Shown here: in pieces, positions 17,215 to 25,650 of the stretch
Position numbering within the stretch: the stretch's first letter is position 1
How the letters are laid out: every line of letters starts with the position of its first letter
Assembly: GCF_030388245.1 (NCBI RefSeq)
Contig: NZ_CP098360.1
Coordinates: forward strand, 2,085,640 to 2,149,639
Direction: 5' to 3'
Source of the DNA: Paracoccus sp. TOH
Lineage (GTDB): Bacteria > Pseudomonadota > Alphaproteobacteria > Rhodobacterales > Rhodobacteraceae
DNA length: 64,000 nucleotides
Made by a program: the position numbers and the translations under genes
Notes under the pieces: generated by a model
Told to the model about the DNA's origin: nothing
What the model saw: the letters and a program-made list of their open reading frames with translations, nothing else
Databases searched by the model: none

Positions 17215-17976
17215 TTACATCGCGGGCAGGACGGCGATGTCGCGGACATTCGCGCCGTCGATCCTGCCAACCTCCGTGGTTGCGCCGGTTTCGAGGTTGA
17301 CCGAATGGAAGCCACCCTCGACCACCAGCCAGGCCTCATTTCCGCCCTTGCCGTCGGAGACGATGTCGAACCCGGCCTCGGCCGGATTCACACCGATCTC
17401 GCCAACCGGATTCAGCTTGCCGTCATTCGGCGGATCTTGCAGCACCAGCCAGCCAGCGGCGCCATCAATGTTGAAAAGCTGGGTTTTCTCGGTGCCCTTG
17501 TAGGAATTGGTATAGGCGCCCGCGATGATGTTCGGGGCAGTGCCATCCTCGTAGGCATGGCTGCCATCGGTTACCACTTCGCCCGTTTCAACCGTCACCC
17601 GCAGGCTGGTGCCATCGCTGCCCATCACCCGAAGTTTGTCGGCGACCGGGTTGAAATCCACCGTGGCCGAAACCCCATCGGCCAGTGTGGTGGCCAGCGT
17701 GCTGACCTTCGTCGCCACGCCGCTTTACGGATCGATGCTCGCGAGGGTGCCATCGGCAAAGACGCCATAAAGCATGCCATCAGCCGGGCGCACGTCGATA
17801 CCGAGGAGACGCCCCTCGACGCCGGTCACGGTCACGCCGCCGGTGCGGGTCCAGGTTTCGGTATCGAGCCAATGCAACTCATTCTCGCCGGACAGGCCCA
17901 CCACAGTGGCCGCCATCGCCGGTGCGGCAAGCGCCGAAAGCAGCAGACCTGCGGTAACCGATTTGATCGCATTCAT
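17215..17976 (-). pseudogene. DUF4394 exported protein interrupted by an in-frame stop
   Basis: The reading frame encodes a signal peptide (MNAIKSVTAGLLLSALAAPAMA) and a DUF4394 domain: LLGIDVRPADGMLYGVFADG, then FNPVADKLRVMGSDGTSLRV, NEAWLVVEGGFHSVNLETG. A TAA at 17725-17727 splits it after SIDP; the frame continues without shift (SGVATKVSTLAT...) to a proper stop at 17215. Removing that one codon gives about 253 residues, a normal length. Either a nonsense mutation, a sequencing error, or readthrough explains it. The ribosome-binding site (GAAGGAA) is intact. Confidence 0.8.
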
Positions 17977-18025
17977 GGGAAATTTCCTTCTTTGGTTGGG
18001 GTTTGCCAGTGAACCCGGCGATAAC

Positions 18026-18078
18026 GGGCCATGTCCGTGCGGGAGGGAGAGACCGCGCGAGACATGGCCCGGGCCATG
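18026..18078. repeat. Inverted repeats between fasciclin and DUF4394 genes
   Basis: GGGCCATGTC (18026-18035) is mirrored perfectly by GACATGGCCC (18061-18070). The latter is also half of a 16-bp palindrome CATGGCCCGGGCCATG (18063-18078). The structure lies in the 126-bp gap downstream of the fasciclin gene and could be an RNA hairpin limiting readthrough or an operator. Confidence 0.6.
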
Positions 18079-18102
18079 ACAGCCCTGATCTGGCCGGAGG
18101 GA

Positions 18103-18660
18103 TCAGCCCGCCGGCAGCAGAACCTTGTCGATGACATGGATGACGCCGTTCGACTGCACGACATCGGCGATCGTGACGGTGGCGACGCCGCCGGTCTCAT
18201 CGGTCAAGGTGACCATTCCGTCTTTGGCCTCGGCGGTGATCTTGCAACCGCCCAGCGTCTCGATCACATGCTTGCCGCCGTCATCGGCGACCATCTTCTG
18301 CACATCGGCGGCCATCGCTTTGGCGCCGACGACATGGCAGGTCAGGATCTTGACCAGCGTTTCTTTGTTTTCGGGTTTCAACAGGGTCTCGACCGTGCCT
18401 GCGGGCAGCGCTTCAAAGGCCGCATTGGTGGGCGCGAAAACCGTGAACGGCCCTTCGCCCTGCAGGGTTTCGGCCAGACCGGCGGCCTGGACTGCGGCCA
18501 CCAGCGTGGTGTGATCGGCCGAGTTCATCGCGTTTTCGACGATGTTCTTATCGGCGAACATTGCAGCGCCGCCGACCATGGGATTGTCCTGCGCCAGTGC
18601 TGCCCCCGCGGTGGTCAGCGCAAAACAGCCTGCGAAGAGAGCTTTGGTAAAGGTCTTCAT
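18103..18660 (-). CDS. Exported fasciclin-domain protein
   Basis: The 185-residue product has a signal peptide (MKTFTKALFAGCFALTTAGAALA) and one fasciclin (FAS1) domain: TLVAAVQAAGLAETLQGEGPFTVFAPTNAAFEALP and the closing GVIHVIDKVLLP. FAS1 proteins act in cell-surface adhesion. A GGAGG site precedes the ATG at 18660. The gene is just downstream of an ECF sigma/RskA-like anti-sigma pair. In mycobacteria the SigK-RskA pair controls fasciclin proteins (Mpt70/Mpt83), so regulation by the neighbouring pair is plausible but inferred. Confidence 0.88.
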   Translation of the reverse strand: MKTFTKALFAGCFALTTAGAALAQDNPMVGGAAMFADKNIVENAMNSADHTTLVAAVQAAGLAETLQGEGPFTVFAPTNAAFEALPAGTVETLLKPENKETLVKILTCHVVGAKAMAADVQKMVADDGGKHVIETLGGCKITAEAKDGMVTLTDETGGVATVTIADVVQSNGVIHVIDKVLLPAG

Positions 18661-18775
18661 GTGACTTCCTCCCGGAAATGTCTGCCCCGTTGATCGGGGG
18701 ACAGGAGAAGACACGGATGGTGGTTTCAGAAAGTTTCAGGCCCCTGCGATTTTTTTCGCAGGGGCCTGTTTTTTC
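18661..18775 (+). ncRNA. Candidate small RNA ending in a strong terminator
   Basis: On the plus strand a perfect 13-bp stem (18737-18749 with 18756-18768) is followed by six T residues (18769-18774), a textbook intrinsic terminator. However, all nearby genes are on the minus strand, where no T-run follows the stem. Upstream on the plus strand CTGCCCCG (18680-18687) can pair with CGGGGGACAG (18693-18702). Together this looks like a short plus-strand RNA antisense to the leader of the fasciclin mRNA. The 5' end is not defined and no promoter is assigned. Confidence 0.35.
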
Positions 18776-18794
18776 CCGAGCGTCAGACCCGGCA

Positions 18795-19496
18795 TCAGAT
18801 GTCGAGCAAATCACCCACGGCGAGAACCGGCCCGGTCGGCTGCCCGGTGGGCGAGCCGCCCGGCGGCTCCAGACTGATCGCCATATGGGCGGCGGTCGTC
18901 ATCAGGGCGCGGATCTGGTCGCTGGTGACAGGAACCCGGGTCGAAACACCTGCCGGGATCACCCCAAGCGAGACCGGCGCTTCGGCGCCGCGCGCGATCC
19001 AGAGCTGGAAGTCGCGCCCCTCGACCGGATCGCCGCTCATATGGGCAAGGCTGATGCTGCCGGTGGCAGAGTCGTAAAGCACCAGATAGGTGACGCTGCT
19101 GCCCTCGGCCGTCAGTGATGCCGCGAGGCGGTCTGTCGGCACCGCAGGCTTCAGACCGGGCAAGGCCATGGCCAGCACAAAGGCCATTGTGGCCGCGCCT
19201 GCAAGTCCCCGCCAGAGCGCGAGGCTTGACCAGAAACCGGGCTGCGCCTGAGCGGCTCCGAAAAGCCGCAGATCCAGTGCGCGCTTGACCGCAGGCGGCA
19301 GATCCACTGGCAGGAAGCCCTCGGACAGCGGGGAAAGACGGTCCTCCCATTCCCCCACAAGCCGGGCGAAGGCCGCATCGGTTTCAACCCGGCGGGCCAG
19401 GGCCGCCTGTTCATCGGTCGGCAAAACTCCAAGCGCGAATTCCGCTGCAAGGATGTCGTCGCCATCAGGCCCATGATCCATATCGGTGTCGCTCAT
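18795..19496 (-). CDS. RskA-like anti-sigma factor
   Basis: The 233-residue protein has a short N-terminal sigma-binding region (LAAEFALGVLPTDEQAALARRVETD), a single membrane segment (about 96-115, LAGAATMAFVLAMALPGL) and an external RskA C-terminal domain (YDSATGSISLAHMSGDP, FQLWIARGAEAPVSLG). It should hold the adjacent ECF sigma factor inactive at the membrane. The ATG at 19496 overlaps the sigma stop codon by 4 bp (ATGA), so the two are coupled. The longer GTG reading from 19508 is not needed. Confidence 0.85.
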   Translation of the reverse strand: MSDTDMDHGPDGDDILAAEFALGVLPTDEQAALARRVETDAAFARLVGEWEDRLSPLSEGFLPVDLPPAVKRALDLRLFGAAQAQPGFWSSLALWRGLAGAATMAFVLAMALPGLKPAVPTDRLAASLTAEGSSVTYLVLYDSATGSISLAHMSGDPVEGRDFQLWIARGAEAPVSLGVIPAGVSTRVPVTSDQIRALMTTAAHMAISLEPPGGSPTGQPTGPVLAVGDLLDI

Positions 19497-20047
19497 CTTT
19501 GCAGACACTCCTTCAGCCGCATCAGGCTGCGCCTGAGCCAGGTTCGCATCGTATTCAGCGGCACAGCATGGCGGGCCGCAAGATCGGCATAGCTGTCGCC
19601 GTCCAGATAGGCCGCGCGCACGGCATCGGCGCGACCGGCTTCCAGCTCGCCAAGGCAGCCGTCAAGCGCGCGGCGCTCTCCGGCGGCAACCGCCTGAGCT
19701 TCGGGTCCGGGTGTCGGGTCGCGGACCTCCATGGCATCATCGTCCAGCGCCGGGAGCACCCCGCGCCGCATCCGCAGCCGGTCAATCGACCGGTTGCGGG
19801 CAATCGCGATCAGCCAGGACATCGGGCTTTGCCCGGTCACCGCAAAGCGGTCCGCCTTCAGCCAGATCCCGATGAACACCTCTTGTAGCACGTCCTCAGC
19901 CTCCGCTCTGTCCTTCAAGACACGCAGACAGGTGCCGAAAAGTTTCGCCGACGTGGCCGCATAGAGCCGATCAAAGGCGGACCGGTCACGCAGCGCAACC
20001 CTGAGGATGAGATCGGTGATCTCTGGCCGAACAGCATCCGATGTCAT
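19493..20047 (-). CDS. ECF RNA polymerase sigma factor (SigK/RskA-associated type)
   Basis: The 184-residue protein has sigma region 2 (AFDRLYAATSAKLFGTCLRVLKDRAEAEDVLQEVFIGIW and SWLIAIARNRSIDRLR) and region 4 (YLDGDSYADLAARHAVPLNTMRTWLRRSLMRL). It overlaps the TspO-like gene upstream by 4 bp (ATGA) and the anti-sigma gene downstream by 4 bp, so it is the seventh-from-last style tail of one long operon led by the RpoE-type promoter at 25.4 kb. This places one ECF factor under probable control of another. Its own target promoters are unknown; the fasciclin gene downstream is a candidate. Confidence 0.88.
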   Translation of the reverse strand: MTSDAVRPEITDLILRVALRDRSAFDRLYAATSAKLFGTCLRVLKDRAEAEDVLQEVFIGIWLKADRFAVTGQSPMSWLIAIARNRSIDRLRMRRGVLPALDDDAMEVRDPTPGPEAQAVAAGERRALDGCLGELEAGRADAVRAAYLDGDSYADLAARHAVPLNTMRTWLRRSLMRLKECLQR

Positions 20048-20754
20048 CTGACCCTCCTATATGACGCGGGTGACTGGAGGAGTGCTAGCACCGAGACCAG
20101 CAGCACCCCTGCACCACAGAGGCCAGTCACCACCGGATTGAACGGATCGAAGTTCGCCGCGATCACCCCGATCAGCGCCCAGATGAGTGCAGGCGTAAAG
20201 GTCCAGTCGCTTCGCGGGCGCGTGAGGATCACCGTTGCAACTGCCAGAACGGCCAGCAGCATCAGAACCGCAGCCGTCCTGGCGGGCAGGAGGCCATATC
20301 CGGTCAGCACCGCCGAAAGCGCCACCCCGGTGGCCGCCGTCAGCCAGCCCGCATAGAGGCCAAGCGGCAGGCGCTGCCAGATCGCGGGTCCACTGCGCTG
20401 CCAGGCCAGAATGGCAAAGCCCGCCATGACCACGATCATCGCGGTCGCCAACAATGGCGCGTGATTGGCCGCCGCGATCCAGAACACGCCAACCGCCAGA
20501 CTGATGCCAAGCGGCCCTGCCGCCCGCGCCCAGCCCGTGCCGCCACGCAGGGCACCAATTGCAGCGGCAACAATCAGCGCGAGATAGATCAGCCCCCAGA
20601 TCGAGAACGCCCATCCCGCAGGTTGCGCGGGCCAGGCATCGGTGACGGGAAACTGCTCCGGCCTGAATCCGTTGAAACCCCCGGAGAGCAGCGGCGCGGC
20701 GGCAAAGGCCAGCGCCAGCAGCAGAACCAGGATCGAAAGCGTTCTTTGTGGCAT
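20044..20754 (-). CDS. TspO/MBR-like tryptophan-rich membrane protein
   Basis: The 236-residue protein is very hydrophobic with about six to seven membrane segments. The block GWAFSIWGLIYLALIVAA is typical of the tryptophan-rich TspO/MBR-related family. Such genes often accompany photolyase and light-stress genes. The ATG at 20754 has an AAGGA site; a TTG at 20787 would extend it but lacks one. Substrate or ligand (porphyrin in classic TspO) is not shown here. It is flanked by photolyase and an ECF sigma gene in one operon. Confidence 0.7.
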   Translation of the reverse strand: MPQRTLSILVLLLALAFAAAPLLSGGFNGFRPEQFPVTDAWPAQPAGWAFSIWGLIYLALIVAAAIGALRGGTGWARAAGPLGISLAVGVFWIAAANHAPLLATAMIVVMAGFAILAWQRSGPAIWQRLPLGLYAGWLTAATGVALSAVLTGYGLLPARTAAVLMLLAVLAVATVILTRPRSDWTFTPALIWALIGVIAANFDPFNPVVTGLCGAGVLLVSVLALLQSPASYRRVR

Positions 20755-20783
20755 CGGGTCATCCTTTCTTCGCGCAGAGCCTG

Positions 20784-22187
20784 TCAATTGTCCCGGTTGA
20801 ACCGTTCCAGCGCAGCGAGGGCGCGGCTACGGCCTTCGGCCAGCAGGGGCGCGGTGTCTGCGCTTGCCCATCTGGCGGGGCTGTTCCAGGACGCGGGCAA
20901 GGTGGCAGCATAGGCCCGCGCGCCCTCACCTTGCAGCCAGTGGTCGCGGTAGCGGCTTTCGGGGTCAAAACTTGCGGCCTGCTTTTCCGGGTTGAAGATG
21001 CGGAAGAAGGGCGAGGCATCCGGGCCGCAGCCCGCCACCCATTGCCAGTTCATCGCATTGGCCGCCGGATCCCAATCGGTCAGACTATCCGCAAAGTGGT
21101 GCAGCCCGATGCGCCAGTCGGTCATGAGATGCTTGGTCAGCCAGCTTGCCACCACCATCCGCACGCGGTTGTGCATCCGCCCCGTCACCCGCATTTCGCG
21201 CAGACCCGCATCGACCAGTGCGATGCCGGTCTCCGCCCGGGCCCAGGCAGTGGCGGCAGGGCTTTCGCCTGCCCAGGGGAAGGCCGCCCATTCGGGGCGC
21301 CAAGGCGCCTCCGGCATCTGCGGGAAGGCCAGCAGCAGATGCCAGGCAAACTCGCGCCACAGAACCTCAGAGAGGAATTTCTCGCTGCCTGCGGCCAGGG
21401 ATGGCTCGACCTCACCCCGCAGGCTTGCCGTGGCCCAGATGCGGCGCGGGCTGATCTCTCCCAGAGCGAGGTGCTCGGAGAGGCCAGAGGTTGCGTCGAT
21501 ATCGGGACGGTCGCGATGGGAGGGGTAATCCCGTGCGTGGTCAAGGAAATCTTCCAGCCGCTCGAAGGCGGCGGCTTCTCCTGCCGGCAGCGCGTGTTCT
21601 GCCAGCACAGGTGCGCCACGATACATATCCGGCGCGAGGTTCAGGGTTTCCACGCGCAGATCCCCGATGGCTGGGAGTGCCGTCAGCTGTCCGGGGGGCG
21701 CCAGCGGGCGATCCGGCCCGGCCTGCCGCACGGCCCGGGCGAAGGGAGTATAAACCTTGTAACTGCCGCCCGCGCCGGTGCGAATCCGGGAGGGATGGAT
21801 CAGGAGGTGCCCAGGATGCAGGTGCAGCCGAACCGGCCCACCGCCGAGCGCATCACGCAAAGCCGCCTGTACCCTTTGCTGCGCAGGCGCGGGCCAGTCA
21901 TTCTGATGAATGCTGGTCGCGCCGAGGCGGGCCGCGAGGGCTGGCAGCAGCGCTGCCGCCTCGCCCTCCAGCACGGTGATATGTTCGCCGGTCCGCGCCG
22001 CCCAGGCGGCATCAAAGGCCGCAAGCGCCCGCCCCAGCCGCCAGCGGCTGGCCGAACCTTGCGCCCGTGTCGCCGCATCCAGAATGAAGACCGGCAGGAC
22101 AGGGCCGTCAGCGCAGGCCGCCGACAGTGCCGCGTTGTCATCAAAGCGGAAGTCGCGGCTCAGCCAGAGGATTGCAGGCATCGTCAT
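20784..22187 (-). CDS. phrA: Deoxyribodipyrimidine photolyase
   Basis: The 467-residue flavoprotein repairs cyclobutane pyrimidine dimers with light. The N-terminal photolyase domain starts MTMPAILWLSRDFRFDDNAAL. The C-terminal FAD-binding part shows FAWHLLLAFPQMPEAPWRPEW, LVDAGLREMRVTGRMHNRVRMVVASWLTKHLMTDWRIG and WQWVAGCGPDASPFFRIFNP. The start overlaps the cyclopropane synthase stop by 4 bp (ATGA). In Rhodobacter sphaeroides, phrA is a member of the RpoE regulon, which agrees with its position in the operon behind the RpoE-type promoter. Confidence 0.93.
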   Translation of the reverse strand: MTMPAILWLSRDFRFDDNAALSAACADGPVLPVFILDAATRAQGSASRWRLGRALAAFDAAWAARTGEHITVLEGEAAALLPALAARLGATSIHQNDWPAPAQQRVQAALRDALGGGPVRLHLHPGHLLIHPSRIRTGAGGSYKVYTPFARAVRQAGPDRPLAPPGQLTALPAIGDLRVETLNLAPDMYRGAPVLAEHALPAGEAAAFERLEDFLDHARDYPSHRDRPDIDATSGLSEHLALGEISPRRIWATASLRGEVEPSLAAGSEKFLSEVLWREFAWHLLLAFPQMPEAPWRPEWAAFPWAGESPAATAWARAETGIALVDAGLREMRVTGRMHNRVRMVVASWLTKHLMTDWRIGLHHFADSLTDWDPAANAMNWQWVAGCGPDASPFFRIFNPEKQAASFDPESRYRDHWLQGEGARAYAATLPASWNSPARWASADTAPLLAEGRSRALAALERFNRDN

Positions 22188-23344
22188 GCCGCCATCGCGA
22201 TATCATCGGCATGGCTGTATTCCACCTGCACCACATCCGTCCGCCCGGTGGCGAAAGTCGCGGCGCAGCCCTCGAGGTAATAGCGCCAGCCGCGCAGGAA
22301 GGCCGCGTCATAGCCAAAACGGTGGATACGCGGCGCGGCCTCGGCCATGCGGGCGGCCCAGATCCGGCAGGTGCGGGCATAGTCCTGCCCAAAGGAGAAA
22401 CTGCCGCGCAGCGCCAGCCCCGCCTTTGCGCCCTGATGCGCGAGGATCGCCGGGCTGGGCAACATGCCGCCGGGAAAGATATGCTGGCGGATGAAGTCGG
22501 ATCGTTTGCGATAGACCGAGAATTCGGCATCCGACACGGTGATCGCCTGCAGGACCGCCCGGCCTCCTGGTGCGAGGCGGGCTTTCAGTGTGGCGAAATA
22601 GGCGGGCCAGTAGCGCTCGCCCACCGCCTCGATCATCTCGACCGAGACGATATTGTCGTATTGCCCGCCCGCATGGCGATAGTCCTGCAACCGGATCTCG
22701 GCCCTCCCGTCCAGCCGCGCATCGGCATAGCCCTTTTGCGAAGGCGAGAGCGTCAGCCCGGTGACATGGCGGCCGGTGTTGGCGGCCGCCTCGGCAAAGC
22801 CGCCCCAGCCACAGCCGATCTCCAGAATCCGCTCGCCGGGGGCGAGACGGGACAGGATGCGGTCGTTCTTGCGGGCCTGCGCGGTCTCCAGATCATCCGT
22901 GCCGTCAAACAGTGCCGAGGAATAGCTCATCCCGGGGTCAAGCCAGAGCTGGTAGAACTCATTCCCGACATCGTAATGTGCGCGGATGTTGCGCGACGAA
23001 CCTGCCAGGGAATTCGTGCGCAGCCGGTCGGTCAGGCGAAAGCGCAGACCGGAAAGCAGGCCCTGCCGGGCCTGCCCGCCAAGATGGTCAAGGTTGCGGA
23101 TCGCGAGCACCAGCAGCGCCTCCAGATCCGGGCTGTCCCAATGACCGGCGATATGGCTCTCGCCAAACCCGACATCGCCGCGCTGCGCCAGTGCCGCGAG
23201 CATCGCCCAGTCGGTGATATGGATCACGGCCTCGGGGCCGTCAGTTCCGAACTGGTGGCGATGGCCTTCGGGGGTGGTCAGGGAGAGACGCCCATGGCGG
23301 ATGCCCTCAAGCGAGGCGAGGAAGCGGTTTCTAAGCAGGCTCAT
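22184..23344 (-). CDS. cfaA: Cyclopropane-fatty-acyl-phospholipid synthase family methyltransferase
   Basis: The 386-residue protein carries the SAM-binding block ILEIGCGWGGFAEAAANTGRHVTGLTLSPSQ and the family blocks HYDVGNEFYQLWLDPGMSYSSALF and YDNIVSVEMIEAVGERYWPAYF. The C-terminal LRGSFSFGQDYARTCRIWAARM and a late F-x-x-GWRYYLEGC fit CFA synthases. It would modify unsaturated membrane lipids. A TGATG overlap joins it to the DUF1365 gene. A cfaA gene is an established RpoE target in R. sphaeroides. Confidence 0.9.
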   Translation of the reverse strand: MSLLRNRFLASLEGIRHGRLSLTTPEGHRHQFGTDGPEAVIHITDWAMLAALAQRGDVGFGESHIAGHWDSPDLEALLVLAIRNLDHLGGQARQGLLSGLRFRLTDRLRTNSLAGSSRNIRAHYDVGNEFYQLWLDPGMSYSSALFDGTDDLETAQARKNDRILSRLAPGERILEIGCGWGGFAEAAANTGRHVTGLTLSPSQKGYADARLDGRAEIRLQDYRHAGGQYDNIVSVEMIEAVGERYWPAYFATLKARLAPGGRAVLQAITVSDAEFSVYRKRSDFIRQHIFPGGMLPSPAILAHQGAKAGLALRGSFSFGQDYARTCRIWAARMAEAAPRIHRFGYDAAFLRGWRYYLEGCAATFATGRTDVVQVEYSHADDIAMAA

Positions 23345-24123
23345 CAGCTGATTTCCTCATTCGGGGGCGCGGGCAGGCGGCGATAGGCGGCCCCTTTCAG
23401 GCGCAGGCGCAGGGCCTGCCAATAGATCAGAGCCACAATCCGCAGCGCCCCGCCCGGACGGCGCAAGGCCGCGGCAAGCAGCGCGGGCTGGCGGAGGGGC
23501 CGGGGTGTCGCGTGCAGGGTGGCGACCAGACCTTCTGCTCCGTTGATCTGCCGGATCAATATCGCAACCTTGTCGTTGGTCACGGTGAAACCGAACTCAT
23601 AGCCGCCCGCAACATCCTGAAACGGCGAGACATGGAACAGCTTTTCAGAGCTCAGCCGGTCTTCGGGCCGGATCGGCGCGAAATCTGCCAGGTGGCACAA
23701 ATAGGAATGGCGCTGACCAAAGGTATTGTTCACCTCGGCAATCACCGCCAGCAGATCCGGGCCGCGCAAGACCATCCAGAAGCTGACCGGATTGAACCAG
23801 AAGCCGAGAAAACGTGGCTGCGCCATCAGCGCGAGGGTCATTGTGTCATCGCGTGTCAGCCCCGCCTGTTCCAGCGCAGCCCAGGCCCAGGCCGCCCCTG
23901 CGCCCGCCTTGCGCCTGCCGCCATGATCTGGCTGATGAAAGCTGAAAAGTCCCATACGGCCCAGCCGGAACAGGCCCTGAGGGCGGACAGCCTCGGGCGA
24001 CAGCAACAGATAATCCACGCGGTAGCGAAAGGCATGGCGCAGCGCCCCGCGTCTGGCATGGCTGACATCTGCCGTCAGATGCAGCACCTCTCCCCCCGTC
24101 AGGATGGATGCGAGATCACCCAT
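23344..24123 (-). CDS. DUF1365 family protein
   Basis: The 259-residue protein matches DUF1365: VSHARRGALRHAFRYRVDYLLLSPE near the start, LMAQPRFLGFWFNPVSFWMVLRG in the middle and EKLFHVSPFQDVAGGYEF. No enzymatic role is established that I can state. It sits between an FAD amine oxidase and a cyclopropane synthase, the same trio seen in the RpoE regulon of R. sphaeroides, so a shared role in membrane-lipid modification under singlet-oxygen stress is inferred. It starts 3 nt after the amine oxidase stop. Confidence 0.88.
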   Translation of the reverse strand: MGDLASILTGGEVLHLTADVSHARRGALRHAFRYRVDYLLLSPEAVRPQGLFRLGRMGLFSFHQPDHGGRRKAGAGAAWAWAALEQAGLTRDDTMTLALMAQPRFLGFWFNPVSFWMVLRGPDLLAVIAEVNNTFGQRHSYLCHLADFAPIRPEDRLSSEKLFHVSPFQDVAGGYEFGFTVTNDKVAILIRQINGAEGLVATLHATPRPLRQPALLAAALRRPGGALRIVALIYWQALRLRLKGAAYRRLPAPPNEEIS

Positions 24124-24126
24124 CCC

Positions 24127-25407
24127 TCAAACCGTCGCGGGCGAGAGCTGGCGGGCGATCCGCATGGCGCTGGCAAACCCGTCCTCATGGAAGCCATTGC
24201 GCAGCCAGGCACCGGCAAACCAGGTCTGCCGCTGGCCCTGCATCCCCCGCAAAGCGGTCTGGGCATTCAGCGCGGTATGGTCGAAGACCGGGTGGCGAAA
24301 GACCGTCTCGTCATAGATCAGCGCCGGGTCGATGGTCGTGCCGGGGTTGAGGGAGACGAAAAGCGGATCCTCCTCGGGCAGCGATTGCAGCCGGTTCATC
24401 CAATAGGTGACACCGACAGCCTTGCCAGACGCCGGGTCGTCATCGCGGTAGATCCAGGAGCTCCAGCATTTGCGGCGGGTCGGCATCACCCGCGGATCTG
24501 CATGGAGAACGGCGCGGTTGTCCTGGAACTGCACCGCACGCAAGGCGGCAGTCTCAGCCACCGACGGGTCACTCAACAAGGCCAGCGCCTGATCGGCATG
24601 GCAGGCCATGACCACGTGGTCGAAGGTCTCAGACGTGCCGTCGGTCTGAACGACCACCCCGGTATCGCTGCGCGTGATCGCGCGGACCGGGGTCGCTGGC
24701 CGCAGGCTGACCCCAGCCGCCGCCAGCCGATCCGTGAGCAGGGTCACATAGCTGATGCTGCCTCCCGAAACCGTCCACCACTGATGCTGACCGCCACGCG
24801 ACATCAGCGCATGATTGGACATGAAGCGCAAAAGCGCCTCTGCCGGAAAGGCGCCGATCTGGCGCGCAGGTGTCGACCAGATCGCGCCGCAGATCGGATA
24901 GAGATACCGGTCGCGAAACCGGGGGCCAAGGCCCAGTTCGCGGATCAGCTGGTCGATGGTCAGATCGGCACGGCCCCGCGCCGCCGCCTCTCCCTGCGCG
25001 TTGAAGCGCAGGATGTCGCGGATCATCCGGTGAAAGCCGGGCCGCAACAGGTTCGCGCGCTGCGCGAAAACCGCATCCAGCGAGCGCAGCGCATATTCCA
25101 CCCGACCATGGTCCAGCGAGACACCAAAGCTCATATCGCTGCGCTGCACCGGCACGTCCAGGTCGCGAAACATCGCCGTCAGATGCGGGTAATTGGCGTA
25201 ATTGAAGACGATAAAGCCGGTATCGACCGCCACATCGCCCCGCCGCCCGGCCATCACTGTACGGGCATGGCCGCCCAGGCGCGGGGCTGCCTCATAGAGC
25301 GTGACCTGATGGTGGCGCGACAGCAGCCAGGCCGAAGACAGGCCGGAAATACCGCCGCCGATAATGGCGATTTTCTGTGGTGCGCCGCGGGATGCATCAA
25401 AGGGCAA
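24127..25407 (-). CDS. FAD-dependent amine oxidase-like protein
   Basis: The 426-residue protein starts with a dinucleotide-binding motif (KIAIIGGGISGLSSAWLLS, with LYEAAPRLGGHART following) and shares further blocks with flavin amine oxidases/desaturases (DTGFIVFNYANYPHL, WFAGAWLRNGFHEDGFASA). It is first in the minus-strand stress operon. The TTG start has a good AAGGAG site 6 nt upstream. The RpoE-type promoter at 25435-25464 fires directly into it. Its chemistry is unknown. Confidence 0.87.
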   Translation of the reverse strand: MPFDASRGAPQKIAIIGGGISGLSSAWLLSRHHQVTLYEAAPRLGGHARTVMAGRRGDVAVDTGFIVFNYANYPHLTAMFRDLDVPVQRSDMSFGVSLDHGRVEYALRSLDAVFAQRANLLRPGFHRMIRDILRFNAQGEAAARGRADLTIDQLIRELGLGPRFRDRYLYPICGAIWSTPARQIGAFPAEALLRFMSNHALMSRGGQHQWWTVSGGSISYVTLLTDRLAAAGVSLRPATPVRAITRSDTGVVVQTDGTSETFDHVVMACHADQALALLSDPSVAETAALRAVQFQDNRAVLHADPRVMPTRRKCWSSWIYRDDDPASGKAVGVTYWMNRLQSLPEEDPLFVSLNPGTTIDPALIYDETVFRHPVFDHTALNAQTALRGMQGQRQTWFAGAWLRNGFHEDGFASAMRIARQLSPATV

Positions 25408-25434
25408 GGTGGTCTCCTTCGGTCCTTTTGGTGA

Positions 25435-25464
25435 GGAATACGCAACCCCCGGAGCAACAGATCA
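25435..25464 (-). promoter_or_regulatory. RpoE-type promoter of the amine oxidase-phrA-sigma operon
   Basis: Read on the minus strand: TGATCT (25464-25459), an 18-bp spacer, TATTCC (25440-25435). The same -35, spacing and -10 occur on the opposite strand for rpoE. The TGATC core fits what is known of R. sphaeroides RpoE promoters. Confidence 0.65.
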
Positions 25465-25510
25465 TCACCCGACGTAAAAATCTCCGACACCGGCAAATTT
25501 TGTGACGCAG

Positions 25511-25540
25511 TGATCTGATCCGTGCGCTGCGACGTATTCC
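25511..25540 (+). promoter_or_regulatory. RpoE-type autoregulatory promoter of rpoE-chrR
   Basis: TGATCT (25511-25516), an 18-bp spacer and TATTCC (25535-25540) repeat exactly the arrangement on the other strand 46 bp away. Transcription would start near 25548, upstream of the chosen rpoE start, consistent with autoregulation of an ECF sigma operon. Confidence 0.65.
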
Positions 25541-25650
25541 GCTCCATGATGCAAGATGACCGCAGCAGCCAGATTGTGATAGCGCCGCCCGAGAGCAGGG
25601 GCGCAATGCATCATGGCGATGCGCGACCGGCATCTGAGGAGAACGGCTTT

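Noticed and set aside
24108..25434. Long plus-strand frame of 23512-25434 opposite the amine oxidase and DUF1365 genes
   Set aside because: It is a GC-rich antisense shadow; the minus strand carries coupled genes with clear motifs.
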